The notes: a model not told the origin generated them from the sequence alone. A stretch of DNA of 64,000 nucleotides from Microbacterium excoecariae (GCF_011326725.1 NZ_JAANCO010000001.1:1649115-1713114), one strand, 5' to 3'. Positions 1-8,972 are shown, counted from the first letter of the stretch. A program made the numbers and translations.

Positions 1-82
1 CCCTCCGTGCCCGGCGCCCGCCCAACCGGGGGGGGGCCGCCTCATCCCGGGGGGGGGCCCCCCCCCCCCCCGCCGGGAGGGG
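1..82. other. G/C homopolymer edge of the sequence
   Basis: Runs of G (about 28-36 and 49-57) and a run of C (58-71) fill the first 82 bases, directly after the rbpA stop codon. The G run and C run could fold as an rbpA terminator, but uninterrupted homopolymers of this kind at a sequence end are typical of poly-G artefacts or a contig break. No gene can be read here with confidence. Confidence 0.6.
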
Positions 83-475
83 TCACGCCGTCTTGCGGGT
101 GACCTTCTCCTTGGTCGGGTCCTGGCCCTCGCCGCGGCGCTCGCGGATGAAGGCGAGGCGCTCGGCCAGGAGCTCCTCGAGCTCCGGGATCGAGCGGCGC
201 TCCAGGAGCATGTCCCAGTGCGTGCGCGGAGTCTTGTCGCCCGAGTGATCCACCTCGGCTGCGCCCTTGGGGGTCTGCAGCACGGCCTCGGCGCCGCACG
301 TGCGGCACTCCCAGGAGACAGGTGCCTCGGCGTCGGCCGCGAACATCAGCTGCGTCTCACGGCCGCAGGTCCCGCACACGTAGGTGTGCTCCTTGCGCTC
401 CATGAAGACGACGCCCTCTTCGCTCTGAAGGCTCTGGGCGCCAAGCCGGATGCCGCGGAGGCTGCGATCTGCCAT
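83..475 (-). CDS. rbpA: RNA polymerase-binding protein RbpA
   Basis: 130-residue actinobacterial transcription factor. RbpA binds RNA polymerase and the principal sigma factor and stabilises the open complex. The N-terminal tail (MADRSLRG) is followed by a small beta core with two CxxC pairs (C34/C37 and C56/C59), so a bound zinc is plausible. A linker leads to the C-terminal sigma-interaction helix region (THWDMLLERRSIPELEELL). An in-frame ATG lies 18 codons upstream, but MADRS matches the family start and has GAGAGG upstream. The gene stands alone, and a possible sigma-R-type promoter lies at 506-531. The 3' end abuts the homopolymer edge. Confidence 0.95.
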   Translation of the reverse strand: MADRSLRGIRLGAQSLQSEEGVVFMERKEHTYVCGTCGRETQLMFAADAEAPVSWECRTCGAEAVLQTPKGAAEVDHSGDKTPRTHWDMLLERRSIPELEELLAERLAFIRERRGEGQDPTKEKVTRKTA

Positions 476-505
476 GTTCGTGTCCTCTCGTCGGGTACCA
501 GGTCT

Positions 506-531
506 AACGCCCGGCCCTGTGCGCTTCATCC
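506..531 (-). promoter_or_regulatory. Candidate sigma-R/sigma-H-type promoter of rbpA
   Basis: On the minus strand GGATG is followed, exactly 18 bases later, by GTT. The sigma-R consensus is GGAAT-N18/19-GTT, so one -35 base differs. The GTT lies about 30 bases upstream of the rbpA start codon. In Streptomyces rbpA is known to be induced through sigma-R; that it is so here is inference. Confidence 0.4.
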
Positions 532-644
532 GAAACGTTCGATGAACTCCGGGTTTCTCAGCGGATCCCCAGTCGCCCCGTCGCGCCCGGAGTTTCGGCG
601 GGTCCGCCCGTCACGGCGAAAGCTAGCGCGGCGGATCCGCGGGG

Positions 645-1448
645 TCAACGCCCCCGCGCGAAACCCGTCTCCTGAGCGATTTCGAGCGCGATGTCGGCGC
701 GGTCCGTGACGAGCCCGTCGACGCCCATCCGGAGGAGGCGGCGCATGTCGTCCGGCTCGTTCACAGTCCACACGTGCACCTCCGCGCCGTGGCGGTGCGC
801 GAGGTCGATCAGCCGGGGGGTCACGACCCGGACGCGCCCCGCGCGCTCGGGGACCTGCAGGGCGTCGACGCCCGCGAGCGCGCCGCGCGCGCCGCGGCCG
901 CCGACTCCGGGAAGCGCGCCCCACACCGCGCGCGCGACGACCCCGCGTCCGCCGGAGGTGGCGGGGCCGCCGCCCGCCCGGCGCGCGGCGGCGAGCGCGC
1001 GCTCGCGCCGGCGGTCGTCGAAGCTGGTGAGGAGGACGCGCTCCGCGTGCGCGCTGGCGATGCGGCCCGCCGGATCCGCCGCGGCGTCGGCCTTCACGTC
1101 GATGTTGAAGCGCACCTCGGGGAACGCCTCGAGCGCGTCCGCCATCGTCGCGAGGCCGCCGCGCGCCGCCATGAGCCCCTCGAGCTCCTCGTGGGTGACC
1201 TCGGCGACCGCGCGGTCGTCGCCCGTCACGCGCGTGAGACGCGGGTCGTGAAAGAGCACGACGACGCCGTCGGCAGTGAGATGGCAGTCGGATTCGACGT
1301 AGGTGGCGCCCGCAGCGTGCGCCGCGGCGATCGCCGCGACCGAGTTCTCCGCGATGCCGTCTCCGGCCATCTCCGCGGTGACGAGCCCGCGATGGGCGAG
1401 GATGCGGGGGTCCTCCTGCGCGGCGAAGTACGGGTGGCCTGCCGTCAT
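645..1448 (-). CDS. Glycerophosphodiester phosphodiesterase
   Basis: 267-residue GDPD-family TIM-barrel enzyme predicted to hydrolyse glycerophosphodiesters to glycerol 3-phosphate and an alcohol. Family residues are visible: AHRG and EN near the N-terminus, an acidic residue in ESDCHLTADGVVVLFHD with the catalytic His-Asp, NIDVK in mid-protein, and VHVWTVNEP near the C-terminus. There is no signal peptide, so a cytosolic role is likely. The chosen ATG gives MTAGHPYFA; longer in-frame starts run into non-coding GC-rich sequence. It is divergent from the SDR gene across a 130-bp gap. Confidence 0.9.
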   Translation of the reverse strand: MTAGHPYFAAQEDPRILAHRGLVTAEMAGDGIAENSVAAIAAAHAAGATYVESDCHLTADGVVVLFHDPRLTRVTGDDRAVAEVTHEELEGLMAARGGLATMADALEAFPEVRFNIDVKADAAADPAGRIASAHAERVLLTSFDDRRRERALAAARRAGGGPATSGGRGVVARAVWGALPGVGGRGARGALAGVDALQVPERAGRVRVVTPRLIDLAHRHGAEVHVWTVNEPDDMRRLLRMGVDGLVTDRADIALEIAQETGFARGR

Positions 1449-1578
1449 GTCGGGAACGTACCACTCGCGCCCGTCCGGTCCGTGGATCCGCTCACGGGGA
1501 GGGCGGATCCGCCGCGATAGGCTCGAGGGGTCATCGGCCCGCCTGGCGCGGGCGCCCCGCACCACCCCAGGAGTCACT

Positions 1579-2349
1579 GTGACTGAGCCCCTCCCCGCCG
1601 GATCCCTCGACGGCAAGACCGCCCTTGTGACGGGGTCCTCGCGTGGTGTCGGGGCCGACACCGTGCGCGACCTGGCCGCCGCCGGCGCGAACGTTGTCAT
1701 CAACTTCCGCAACAAGGCGCCGCGCGCCGAGAAGCTCGCACGCGAGGTCAACGAGAAGTACGGCGTCCAGACCCTCGTCGTTGGCGCCGACCTGACGGAT
1801 CCGGAATCGGTCGGCTCGATGATGGGCGCCGTGAACGACGTGTTCGGCGGCCTCGATCTGCTCGTTCTGAACGCGTCGGGCGGCATGGAGCAGGACCTCG
1901 GCGAGAACTACGCCATGCGCCTGAATCGCGACGCTCAGGTGAACGTCCTCGAGCAGGCGCTCCCGATCATGCCGCGGGGCGGCCGCGTCGTGTTCGTCAC
2001 GAGCCACCAGGCGCACTTCATCCGCACGACCCCGACCATGCCCGAGTACGAGCCCGTCGCGCTGTCCAAGCGCGCGGGCGAGGACGCGCTGCGCGAGCGG
2101 ATCCCGGACCTCGCGGAGCGCGGCATCGATTTCGTCGTCGTCTCGGCCGACATGATCGAGGGGACGATCACGGCGACGCTGCTCAACCGCCTGAACCCCG
2201 GCGCGATCGACCAGCGTCGCGAGGAGGCGGGGTCGCTCCTGAACGTCGCCGAGTTCGCCCGCGAGATCGCGCGCGCCGCGGTAGACGAGATCCCGGCGGA
2301 CAACGAGCGGATCTGCGGCGACGTCTCCAGCTTCCACGGCACGGACTGA
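1579..2349 (+). CDS. SDR family oxidoreductase with an atypical active site
   Basis: 256-residue short-chain dehydrogenase/reductase. The Rossmann nucleotide motif TGSSRGVG (residues 18-25) and NASG (98-101) are clear, and a Ser sits at the catalytic position (VTSHQ, S142). The Lys of YxxxK is K164, but the residue four before it is Val160; the only nearby Tyr is Y157. The canonical proton donor is therefore missing or displaced, and the substrate is unknown. The GTG start is supported by AGGAG seven bases upstream. The gene is single, between the divergent GDPD gene and a convergent transporter. Confidence 0.88.
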   Translation: MTEPLPAGSLDGKTALVTGSSRGVGADTVRDLAAAGANVVINFRNKAPRAEKLAREVNEKYGVQTLVVGADLTDPESVGSMMGAVNDVFGGLDLLVLNASGGMEQDLGENYAMRLNRDAQVNVLEQALPIMPRGGRVVFVTSHQAHFIRTTPTMPEYEPVALSKRAGEDALRERIPDLAERGIDFVVVSADMIEGTITATLLNRLNPGAIDQRREEAGSLLNVAEFAREIARAAVDEIPADNERICGDVSSFHGTD

Positions 2350-2365
2350 GCCGGGCCGCCACCGC

Positions 2366-3355
2366 TCACCCCAGCAGGAGGGCGGTGGCGAACAGGACGG
2401 GCACGCACCCCAGCGTCGTGAGGAACACGACGTCGCGGGTGAGGACGAGTCCGACGCCGTATCGCTGGGCATAGTTGAAGACGTTCTGCGCCGTGGGGAG
2501 CGCCGCGAGCACGACGACGACGTAGAGCGCCTGGCCCTCCAGGCCGAACGCGAATCGACCGAGGAGATATGCCGCGACCGGCATAAGGACGATCTTCAGC
2601 GCCGTCGCGAGGATGACGTCGCGGCGGCGCCCGCGATGGGTGAGGATCCGCTGCCCGTTGAGCGACATCCCGAAGCTGATGAGGATGACGGGCACCGCCG
2701 CGTTCGCGACGAGCTGCAGCGGCTCGTGGACGATCGGCGGGAGATCGATCCCGAGGAGCGCGACGGTCATGCCCGCCAGGGACCCGAGGACCATGGGGTT
2801 CCGGAACACGCGCAGGATGGCGCGCCACACCCGCGTCTCGCCGCTGGAGATCGCGTCCAGGATGGCGAGGGTGATGGGCGTGAAGGCGATCTGCTGCATG
2901 AGAATGATCGGCGCCGAATAGGCCGCGTTGCCCAAGAGATAGGTCGAAATCGGAAGGCCGACGTTGTTGCCGTTGACCTGGCCCGAGGACAGCGCGCCCA
3001 TGACGGTGTCGCCCCAGCCGCGTCGCCACCAGAGCTTGGCCACGAGGCCGTACGCCAGGAAGACCACCGCGGCGGCGGCCGCCGAGACGGGCAGCAGCGA
3101 CGAGAACAGCATCGCGACGTCGGCGTCGGAGAGGACGACGAACATGAGGAAGGGGTTGAGGACGAAGAAGGTCAACCGCCCGAGCACGGCGCCGCCGTGC
3201 TCGCCGAGCAGGTCGATGCGCCCGATGATGTACCCCGTGATGATGGCGACGCCGACGACGGCGAAGCCCGTGAGCACCCCGATCACGGCAGCGACGGGGT
3301 CGGCGGGGCGGCGGGTCTCACCCCTCCAACCTATCGCCGCGCGCCGCGCACTCAT
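2366..3355 (-). CDS. AEC family transporter (auxin-efflux-carrier-like)
   Basis: About 329 residues with around ten predicted hydrophobic segments in two halves, the layout of AEC/membrane-transport-protein family carriers. SSGQVNGNNVGLP in the first half and LPTAQNVFNYAQRYG near the C-terminus are characteristic family stretches. Substrates in bacteria are usually organic anions, but none can be assigned here. The ATG at 3355 leaves only 15 bp to the divergent UvrA-like gene. The family normally starts close to VIGVLTGF, so the GTG at 3286 is a serious alternative that would free 84 bp for two promoters. Confidence 0.85.
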   Translation of the reverse strand: MSARRAAIGWRGETRRPADPVAAVIGVLTGFAVVGVAIITGYIIGRIDLLGEHGGAVLGRLTFFVLNPFLMFVVLSDADVAMLFSSLLPVSAAAAAVVFLAYGLVAKLWWRRGWGDTVMGALSSGQVNGNNVGLPISTYLLGNAAYSAPIILMQQIAFTPITLAILDAISSGETRVWRAILRVFRNPMVLGSLAGMTVALLGIDLPPIVHEPLQLVANAAVPVILISFGMSLNGQRILTHRGRRRDVILATALKIVLMPVAAYLLGRFAFGLEGQALYVVVVLAALPTAQNVFNYAQRYGVGLVLTRDVVFLTTLGCVPVLFATALLLG

Positions 3356-3370
3356 GGCACGATCGGGGTC

Positions 3371-5740
3371 ATGCCGCACGATCCCGCGCCTCACCCCGCC
3401 GACCGTCACGACACGATCCGCGTGCGCGGTGCGCGCGAGAACAACCTCCGCGGGGTCGATGTCGACCTCCCCAAGCGCCGCCTGACCGTCTTCACGGGGG
3501 TATCCGGATCCGGCAAGAGCTCGCTCGCGTTCGACACGATCGCGGCGGAATCCCAGCGGATGATCAACGAGACCTACAGCGCGTTCGTGCAGGGGTTCAT
3601 GCCGCAGCTCGCCCGGCCCGACGTCGACGCGCTCGAGGGGCTCACGACGGCGATCCTCGTCGGCCAGGAGCGCCTTGCCGCGAACATCCGCTCGACCGTC
3701 GGCACCGCGAGCGACGCCAACGCGCTCCTGCGCACCCTCTTCAGCCGCGTCGGGGACCCGCAGATCGGGCCGCCCAACGCGTTCTCGTTCAACACGCCGT
3801 CGGTGACGGCCGCCGGCGCCATCCTCGTCGAGCGGTCGGGCGCCGCGAAGCGCCAGCGCGCGGAGTACCACGTGCTGGGCGGCATGTGCCCGGGGTGCGA
3901 GGGGACGGGACGGGTCAGCGACCTCGACCTCCGCCAGCTGTACGACCCGTCGCTGTCCATCAATGACGGCGCGATCCTCGTGCCCGGATACAAGGTCGGC
4001 GGATGGAGCGTGCGCTTTTACGCCGAGTCGGGCTTCTTCGACCCGGACACGCCCGTCTCCCGGTTCACGGACGCCGAGCTCGACGACTTCCTGCACCGCG
4101 GGGCGACGAAGGTGAAGATCGGCGGCGTCAACATGACCTACCAGGGCCTGGTGCCGCAGGTGCGCAAGTCCATGCTCACGAAGGACCGCGAGCAGATGCA
4201 GCCGCACATCCGCGCCTTCGTCGACCGCGCGGTCGCCTTCGCCCCCTGCCCGGACTGCGACGGGACCCGCCTCGCGGAGCCCGCGCGCTCCTCGCGCATC
4301 GCGGGGATCTCGATCGCCGATGCGTGCGCCCTGCAGGTGAGCGATCTGCGCGCGTGGGTGCGCGGCCTCGACGAGCCGGGGGCCGCGACGCTCCTCGGCG
4401 CGCTCGACGCCCTCCTGGCCTCCTTCGTCGACATCGGGCTCGGCTATCTCTCCCTCGACCGCGCCGCGAGCACGCTGTCGGGCGGCGAGGCGCAGCGGCT
4501 GAAGATGATCACGCACCTCGGCTCGCCGCTCACCGACGTGACGTACGTCTTCGACGAGCCCACCGCGGGACTGCACCCGCACGACATCGAGCGCATGAAC
4601 GCGCTGCTGCTGCAGCTGCGCGACAAGGGCAACACGGTTCTGGTCGTCGAGCACAAGCCGGAGACGATCGCGATCGCCGATCGCGTCGTCGACATTGGTC
4701 CGGGCGCCGGATCCGCGGGCGGCACCGTCACGTTCGAGGGCACTGTGGCCGAGCTGCGGGATTCGGACACGGTCACGGGGCGCCACCTGGCCGATCGCGT
4801 CGCGCTCAAGGACGCGGTGCGCACCCCGACCGGGGCGATCGAGGTGCGCGGTGCCCGCAGGCACAACCTCCGCGACGTCGACGTGGACATCCCGACGGGC
4901 GTGCTCGTCGCGCTCACGGGCGTCGCCGGATCCGGGAAGAGCTCGCTCGTTGCCGAGCAGGTCGCGGGCCGCGACGGGGTGGTGTTCGTCGACCAGCAGC
5001 CCGTGAAAGGATCCAGCCGCAGCAACCCGGCCACGTACACGGGCGTGCTGGATCCGGTGCGCAAGGCGTTCGCCAAGGCCAACGGGGTCGCTCCGGCGCT
5101 GTTCAGCGCGAACAGCGCGGGCGCCTGCCCGACCTGCAAGGGCAGCGGCACGATCACGACGGAGTTCGGCTTCATGCAGGGCGTGACGTCCCCGTGCGAG
5201 GACTGCGGCGGGCGCCGGTTCACGGCCGAGGTGCTCGAGTACCGCCTGGGCGGCAAGAACATCGCGGAGGTCCTCGACATGCCCGTCGCCGACGCCCGGG
5301 CGTTCTTCGCGGAGAAGGAGTCGCGCGTGCCGGCCGCCGGCAAGATCCTCGGCCGCCTCGAGGAGACCGGGCTCGGGTACATCACCCTCGGCCAGCCGCT
5401 GACGACGCTGTCGGGTGGCGAGCGCCAGCGCCTCAAGCTCGCCATGCAGATGGCCGAGGGAGCGGAGGTCTACGTGCTCGACGAGCCCACGACGGGGCTG
5501 CACCTCGCGGACGTCGCGGCCCTGTTGGAGATGCTCGACCAGCTGGTCGACGCGGGCACCTCGGTCATCGTCATCGAGCACCACCAGGCCGTCATGGCGC
5601 ACGCCGACTGGATCGTCGACATGGGGCCCGGCGCCGGGCACGACGGCGGTCGGGTGGTGTTCGAGGGGACGCCGGCGGACCTCGTGAGCGCGCGCGGCAC
5701 GCTCACGGGGGAGCACCTCGCGGCGTACGTGGGCGCGTGA
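3371..5740 (+). CDS. UvrA-like ABC ATPase (non-canonical paralogue)
   Basis: 789 residues, against about 950 for canonical UvrA. Two ABC modules are present: Walker [10 protein letters not shown] (43-51) with signature [10 protein letters not shown] (about 368), and Walker A GVAGSGKSS (about 516) with LSGGERQRLK (about 679). Walker B regions read DEPTAGLHP and DEPTTGLHL. Zinc-type CxxC motifs include CPGC, CPDC, CPTC and CEDC. The short length suggests loss of much of the UvrB-interaction region, as in UvrA2/DrrC-type paralogues linked to drug or DNA-damage tolerance. It ends one base before a convergent MFS exporter gene. Confidence 0.9.
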   Translation: MPHDPAPHPADRHDTIRVRGARENNLRGVDVDLPKRRLTVFTGVSGSGKSSLAFDTIAAESQRMINETYSAFVQGFMPQLARPDVDALEGLTTAILVGQERLAANIRSTVGTASDANALLRTLFSRVGDPQIGPPNAFSFNTPSVTAAGAILVERSGAAKRQRAEYHVLGGMCPGCEGTGRVSDLDLRQLYDPSLSINDGAILVPGYKVGGWSVRFYAESGFFDPDTPVSRFTDAELDDFLHRGATKVKIGGVNMTYQGLVPQVRKSMLTKDREQMQPHIRAFVDRAVAFAPCPDCDGTRLAEPARSSRIAGISIADACALQVSDLRAWVRGLDEPGAATLLGALDALLASFVDIGLGYLSLDRAASTLSGGEAQRLKMITHLGSPLTDVTYVFDEPTAGLHPHDIERMNALLLQLRDKGNTVLVVEHKPETIAIADRVVDIGPGAGSAGGTVTFEGTVAELRDSDTVTGRHLADRVALKDAVRTPTGAIEVRGARRHNLRDVDVDIPTGVLVALTGVAGSGKSSLVAEQVAGRDGVVFVDQQPVKGSSRSNPATYTGVLDPVRKAFAKANGVAPALFSANSAGACPTCKGSGTITTEFGFMQGVTSPCEDCGGRRFTAEVLEYRLGGKNIAEVLDMPVADARAFFAEKESRVPAAGKILGRLEETGLGYITLGQPLTTLSGGERQRLKLAMQMAEGAEVYVLDEPTTGLHLADVAALLEMLDQLVDAGTSVIVIEHHQAVMAHADWIVDMGPGAGHDGGRVVFEGTPADLVSARGTLTGEHLAAYVGA

Positions 5741-5741
5741 G

Positions 5742-7178
5742 TTAGAGCCTTCCCGCGGCCGCCTCGGCGGCGGACGGGTGGTCCGCGAACGCGTCGCGAG
5801 GGACCGCGAGCAGCGCGAGCGCGGCGACGAGGGCGGCACCGCCGCACACGACCCAGACGGTGACGTAGCCGCTGAGCGACCCCGCGGTGCCGACCCCCGT
5901 TGCGCCCGTCGCGAGCGCAATGCCGAACACGCAGGAGGCGATCGCCCCGCCGACCGTCTTCACCGAGTTCGTCAGCCCGGTCGCGACGCCCGTCTGGCCC
6001 GCCGGGGCCGCGGCCGCGGCGGTCGCGGGCAGGGCGGCGACGAGGGCGCCGGAGCCGACGCCGACGACGGCCATATTCGCGACGACCTGCGCGTAGGTGT
6101 CGTGGAACGGGAGGAAGAGGAAGAAGCCGGCGCTGACCAGCCCCGCGGCGGCGACGAGCGCGAGGCGCGGGGAGAGGATCCGGGCCGCGCGGGAGTACGA
6201 CAGCGCGCCCGCGATCATGGCGATGAGGTACACCCCGATGAGCAGTGAGGTGGCGAACCCGGCCGTGCCGAGCCCGTAGCCGGCGACGGCCGGATCGGTG
6301 CGCGCGAACGTGGACAGCGGCGCCTGGGCGCCCAGCACGCTCATGCCGAACAACCCGGCCGTCAGGAACACGGGCCAGAGCGCGGCCGAGCGGAACAGGC
6401 GGACGTCGACGAGCGGATCCGCGTGGCGCAGCTCCCAGAGGACGAACGGGACGAGGAGCGCGAGCCCGAGCGCGACGATCGCCCACGCGAGCGGCTCTCC
6501 GAGCCCGCCGAGGCGCAGGAGGCTCAGCCCGCCCGTGAACGCGATGAGCGCGAGGGAGAGGAACGTCAGCCCGACCGTGTCGAGGCGCCCGCCCGCGACC
6601 TCGGGAGACTCAGGGACGCCGAACAGGATCACGAAGAAGCACGCGAGAACGGCGACGCCGGGGATGACGAGCACGAACTGGAGCGGGAGGGCATCGACGA
6701 GCGCGCCGCCCGCGAGCGCGCCCACGATCGCGCCGGCTTCGAGCGCGGCGACGAGGATTCCCGCGGCGCGGGCGGTGACCGACGGCGGCTGGCCGCCGGC
6801 GCGGGCGCGCCCCCAGATGAGCGCGATCTCGAGCGGGAGCCACACGACGTAAAAGCCCTGCAGGGTCCAGGCGACGAGGAACACCGCGAACGAGTCGGCG
6901 AACGGCAGCGCGAGCGAGGCCGCCGCGGTCAGCGCCGTGGACACGAGGAGCATGCGCCGGTGCCCGACCATGTCCCCGAGCTTCGCGAAGGCCGGGACGA
7001 CGAGCGCGGACAGCATGAGCTGCGTGCCCTCGAGCCAGTTGACGTCCGCGTCGTGGATCCCGAGGTGGCGCGCGATGTCCGTGAGCATGGGCGTGTAGTA
7101 GCCCTGGAGGATGCCGCTCGTGAACTCGACCGCCGCGAGGAATCCGACCACGCCCAGAAGGGCGCCCAGGCGCGTCAT
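5742..7178 (-). CDS. MFS transporter, DHA2-like exporter
   Basis: 478 residues, strongly hydrophobic throughout, with 12-14 predicted membrane segments. GDMVGHRR after the second segment is the MFS motif-A loop. ATGLTNSVKTVGGAIAS near the C-terminus resembles the last segments of drug:H+ antiporter-2 exporters. The substrate cannot be told from sequence. The ATG overlaps the stop codon of the upstream M20 peptidase (ATGA), so the two are probably translationally coupled. The gene is convergent with the UvrA-like gene. Confidence 0.88.
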   Translation of the reverse strand: MTRLGALLGVVGFLAAVEFTSGILQGYYTPMLTDIARHLGIHDADVNWLEGTQLMLSALVVPAFAKLGDMVGHRRMLLVSTALTAAASLALPFADSFAVFLVAWTLQGFYVVWLPLEIALIWGRARAGGQPPSVTARAAGILVAALEAGAIVGALAGGALVDALPLQFVLVIPGVAVLACFFVILFGVPESPEVAGGRLDTVGLTFLSLALIAFTGGLSLLRLGGLGEPLAWAIVALGLALLVPFVLWELRHADPLVDVRLFRSAALWPVFLTAGLFGMSVLGAQAPLSTFARTDPAVAGYGLGTAGFATSLLIGVYLIAMIAGALSYSRAARILSPRLALVAAAGLVSAGFFLFLPFHDTYAQVVANMAVVGVGSGALVAALPATAAAAAPAGQTGVATGLTNSVKTVGGAIASCVFGIALATGATGVGTAGSLSGYVTVWVVCGGAALVAALALLAVPRDAFADHPSAAEAAAGRL

Positions 7179-8500
7179 GTCAGGCCCTTCAGGAGCGCGA
7201 TGTGAAACGAGCGCCCCCGCTCGAGGGAGGCCACCTCGACACGCTCGTCGACCCCGTGGATCGAGGCGCGCTGGGCGGCGGACATCTCGAGCGGCGCGAA
7301 TCGATATACCGCGGGGGAGAATCGGTGGAAATGCCGCGCGTCGCTCGCCTGCATCATGAGGTACGGCGCGACGAGGGCGCCCGGGTAGGCGGCGCCGGCG
7401 GCCGCGGCGACCGCACCGAACGCGGGGCCGTCGGCGGGGGAGAGGGGGGAGGGATCGGATCCTTCCAGCACCTCGAGCTCGACCGCGGGGTCCGCGATGC
7501 GGCGCCGGAGGCGGGCGAGGACTCCGGCGACGGTTTCGCCGGGAACGATGCGGAGGTTGAACGTCGCGCTCGCGTCGGACGGGAGCACGTTCGCGGCGGA
7601 TCCGCCGGATTGCATCGTGGCGGCGATCGTCGTGCGCACGAGCGCGGCGGGTTCGCCGCCCGCCGCGGCGAAGACCTGGCCGGTGAGGAAGCGGTTGCGC
7701 GCGAGGAGGCGCAGCCCGGCGCGCGTCGGTCCCGTCGCGCGCGCGGCAAACGCGCCGAGCATGCGCGTGATGGCCTCGGGGGTGCGCGGCCGGAAGGTGC
7801 GTGGCCCCAGGCGCGCAACGGCGCGCGCCACCCGCGAGATCGCCGTCCCGCGCCGCGGCGCCGAGGCGTGCCCGCCCGCGCTGCGCACCGTCGCGCGCAC
7901 CGTGAGGGCGCCCTTTTCGCCGACGCCGATCATCGCCGTCGGGCCCTGGACGAACGGCAGGGGCGAGCCGACGACGGCGCCGCCCTCGTCGAGCACGAGC
8001 CAGGGGACGATGCCGCGCGCCCGCATCTCGTCCGAGATCGCCCGCGCGGCCGCGCCGAAGGATTCCTCATTGCCGCCGAACGAGAGGTAGACGTCACGCG
8101 CGGGCACGAAGCCGTCGGCGAGGAGCGTCTCGACGGCCTCCAGGATGACGATGAGCGGCCCCTTGTCGTCGAGCGCGCCGCGGCCGTGGACCCAGCCGTC
8201 GCGGACCGTTCCGGCGAACGGATCCTCGGACCAGCCGTCCTCGAGCCGTGCGGGCACGACGTCGTAGTGCGCCATGAGAACCACGGGATCCTCATCCGTG
8301 GCGCCGCGCCACCGGAACAGCAGGCCGAGGTCCGTAATCCGCTCGCGCGTGAGGTGCGCGTGCGTGAGTGGATAGAGCTCCTCGAGGAGGTCGACGAATT
8401 CCTCGAACGGTCCGAGGCCGCGCTCCGGGATCTCGGCGCTGACCGTGGGAAGGCGGATCATCCGCGCCAGGCGTTCGGCGATCCCGTCTCGTGGGCTCAT
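7175..8500 (-). CDS. M20 family metallopeptidase
   Basis: 441-residue zinc exopeptidase of the M20/M25/M40 group (dipeptidase or deacylase type). First metal motif HYDVVP has H78 and D80, the bridging Asp is in GRGALDDKG, the catalytic Glu pair is in GGNEES, and a late metal ligand region reads MMQASDARHF. The dimerisation or lid domain lies between about residues 190 and 310. The start MSPRDG was chosen because the longer in-frame version adds a basic non-homologous extension. It lies upstream of and overlaps the MFS gene, perhaps coupling peptide processing with transport. Substrate unknown. Confidence 0.9.
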   Translation of the reverse strand: MSPRDGIAERLARMIRLPTVSAEIPERGLGPFEEFVDLLEELYPLTHAHLTRERITDLGLLFRWRGATDEDPVVLMAHYDVVPARLEDGWSEDPFAGTVRDGWVHGRGALDDKGPLIVILEAVETLLADGFVPARDVYLSFGGNEESFGAAARAISDEMRARGIVPWLVLDEGGAVVGSPLPFVQGPTAMIGVGEKGALTVRATVRSAGGHASAPRRGTAISRVARAVARLGPRTFRPRTPEAITRMLGAFAARATGPTRAGLRLLARNRFLTGQVFAAAGGEPAALVRTTIAATMQSGGSAANVLPSDASATFNLRIVPGETVAGVLARLRRRIADPAVELEVLEGSDPSPLSPADGPAFGAVAAAAGAAYPGALVAPYLMMQASDARHFHRFSPAVYRFAPLEMSAAQRASIHGVDERVEVASLERGRSFHIALLKGLT

Positions 8501-8577
8501 GAGCCGAGAGTAACGCGCGGCCGTGGCTCCGGAAGGATGCGCGTGGACGGGCGCGGCGCACCGGATGCGCAATAGCC

Positions 8578-8624
8578 GATAATGCACATTATGTCAGATC
8601 AAAGACGACATCTTCATGTCTGAT
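8578..8624. repeat. Inverted and direct short repeats upstream of the broken gene
   Basis: ATAATG and CATTAT form an inverted repeat around CA (8579-8592). ATGTCAGAT (8591-8599) and ATGTCTGAT (8616-8624) are near-identical direct repeats 25 bases apart, and the second contains the start codon of the fragment at 8616. Both encode Met-Ser-Asp. The arrangement could be a promoter/operator, a recombinase-type site or a small duplication; no decision is possible. Confidence 0.3.
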
Positions 8625-8936
8625 GCGAAGCTGTTCCGGCCCCTCGCTCACGACGTGGTCCCCCTCGTGCACGCGACGTTCACCGACCGCCCCTGGCTCG
8701 ACGGCACACTTACCGTCGCGCACCCCGCCGACGCCCGCCTGATCAAGCAACACGCCCGCTGGGTCCATCTCGACAGACTGCAGCGGCTCGCCGACGCCGG
8801 CTGCTTGAGCAAGGGCGACCCCTGGCCGCGAAGCAATCCACCACCGTTGCACTCGACTATCTCGCACACGTCCGCAGCGCAGATCGCTCCACGGCAACGT
8901 CCTCGCGGAAATTTCTCGGATAGGGCGCAGGCATGA
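8616..8936 (+). pseudogene. Probable frameshifted gene remnant, family not recognised
   Basis: A 106-codon frame starts MSDAKLFRPLAHDVVPL and looks protein-like up to about LQRLADAGCLSKG (position 8810). After that it becomes Ser/Pro/Arg-rich and unlike a natural protein. From the same point the neighbouring frame becomes protein-like (AAKQSTTVALDYLAHVRSA) and reaches a TAG at about 8930. This switch suggests a frameshift in a decayed gene that has also lost its 3' part. I do not recognise the family. A weak start context and the AT-richer setting fit a remnant of transferred DNA. Confidence 0.3.
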
Positions 8937-8972
8937 TGACATTCTCACGTCAGCGCCTCCCGGCACAAACGA

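Larger units (their letters stand above)
8501..8972. other. 472-bp stretch without an intact gene
   Basis: This gap separates the M20 peptidase start from the unrecognised gene ending at 8973. It holds short repeats at 8578-8624, a degraded plus-strand reading frame (8616-8936) and nothing else that can be supported. From about 8570 the sequence becomes visibly richer in A and T than its surroundings, a change that continues to about 9690. Confidence 0.5.

Noticed and set aside
3356..5920. Long minus-strand extension upstream of the AEC transporter
   Set aside because: It is the complement of the UvrA-like gene; transporter-like sequence begins only near 3355 or 3286.
8578..8624. Serine-resolvase recombination site
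   Set aside because: TGTCTGAT-like half-sites are suggestive, but the spacing and inverted symmetry of a res site I are not met and no recombinase gene is present.
8589..8966. 125-codon minus-strand frame opposite the broken gene
   Set aside because: Composition (Val/Arg/Glu/Asp-rich) is that of a complement of coding sequence; no ribosome binding site.
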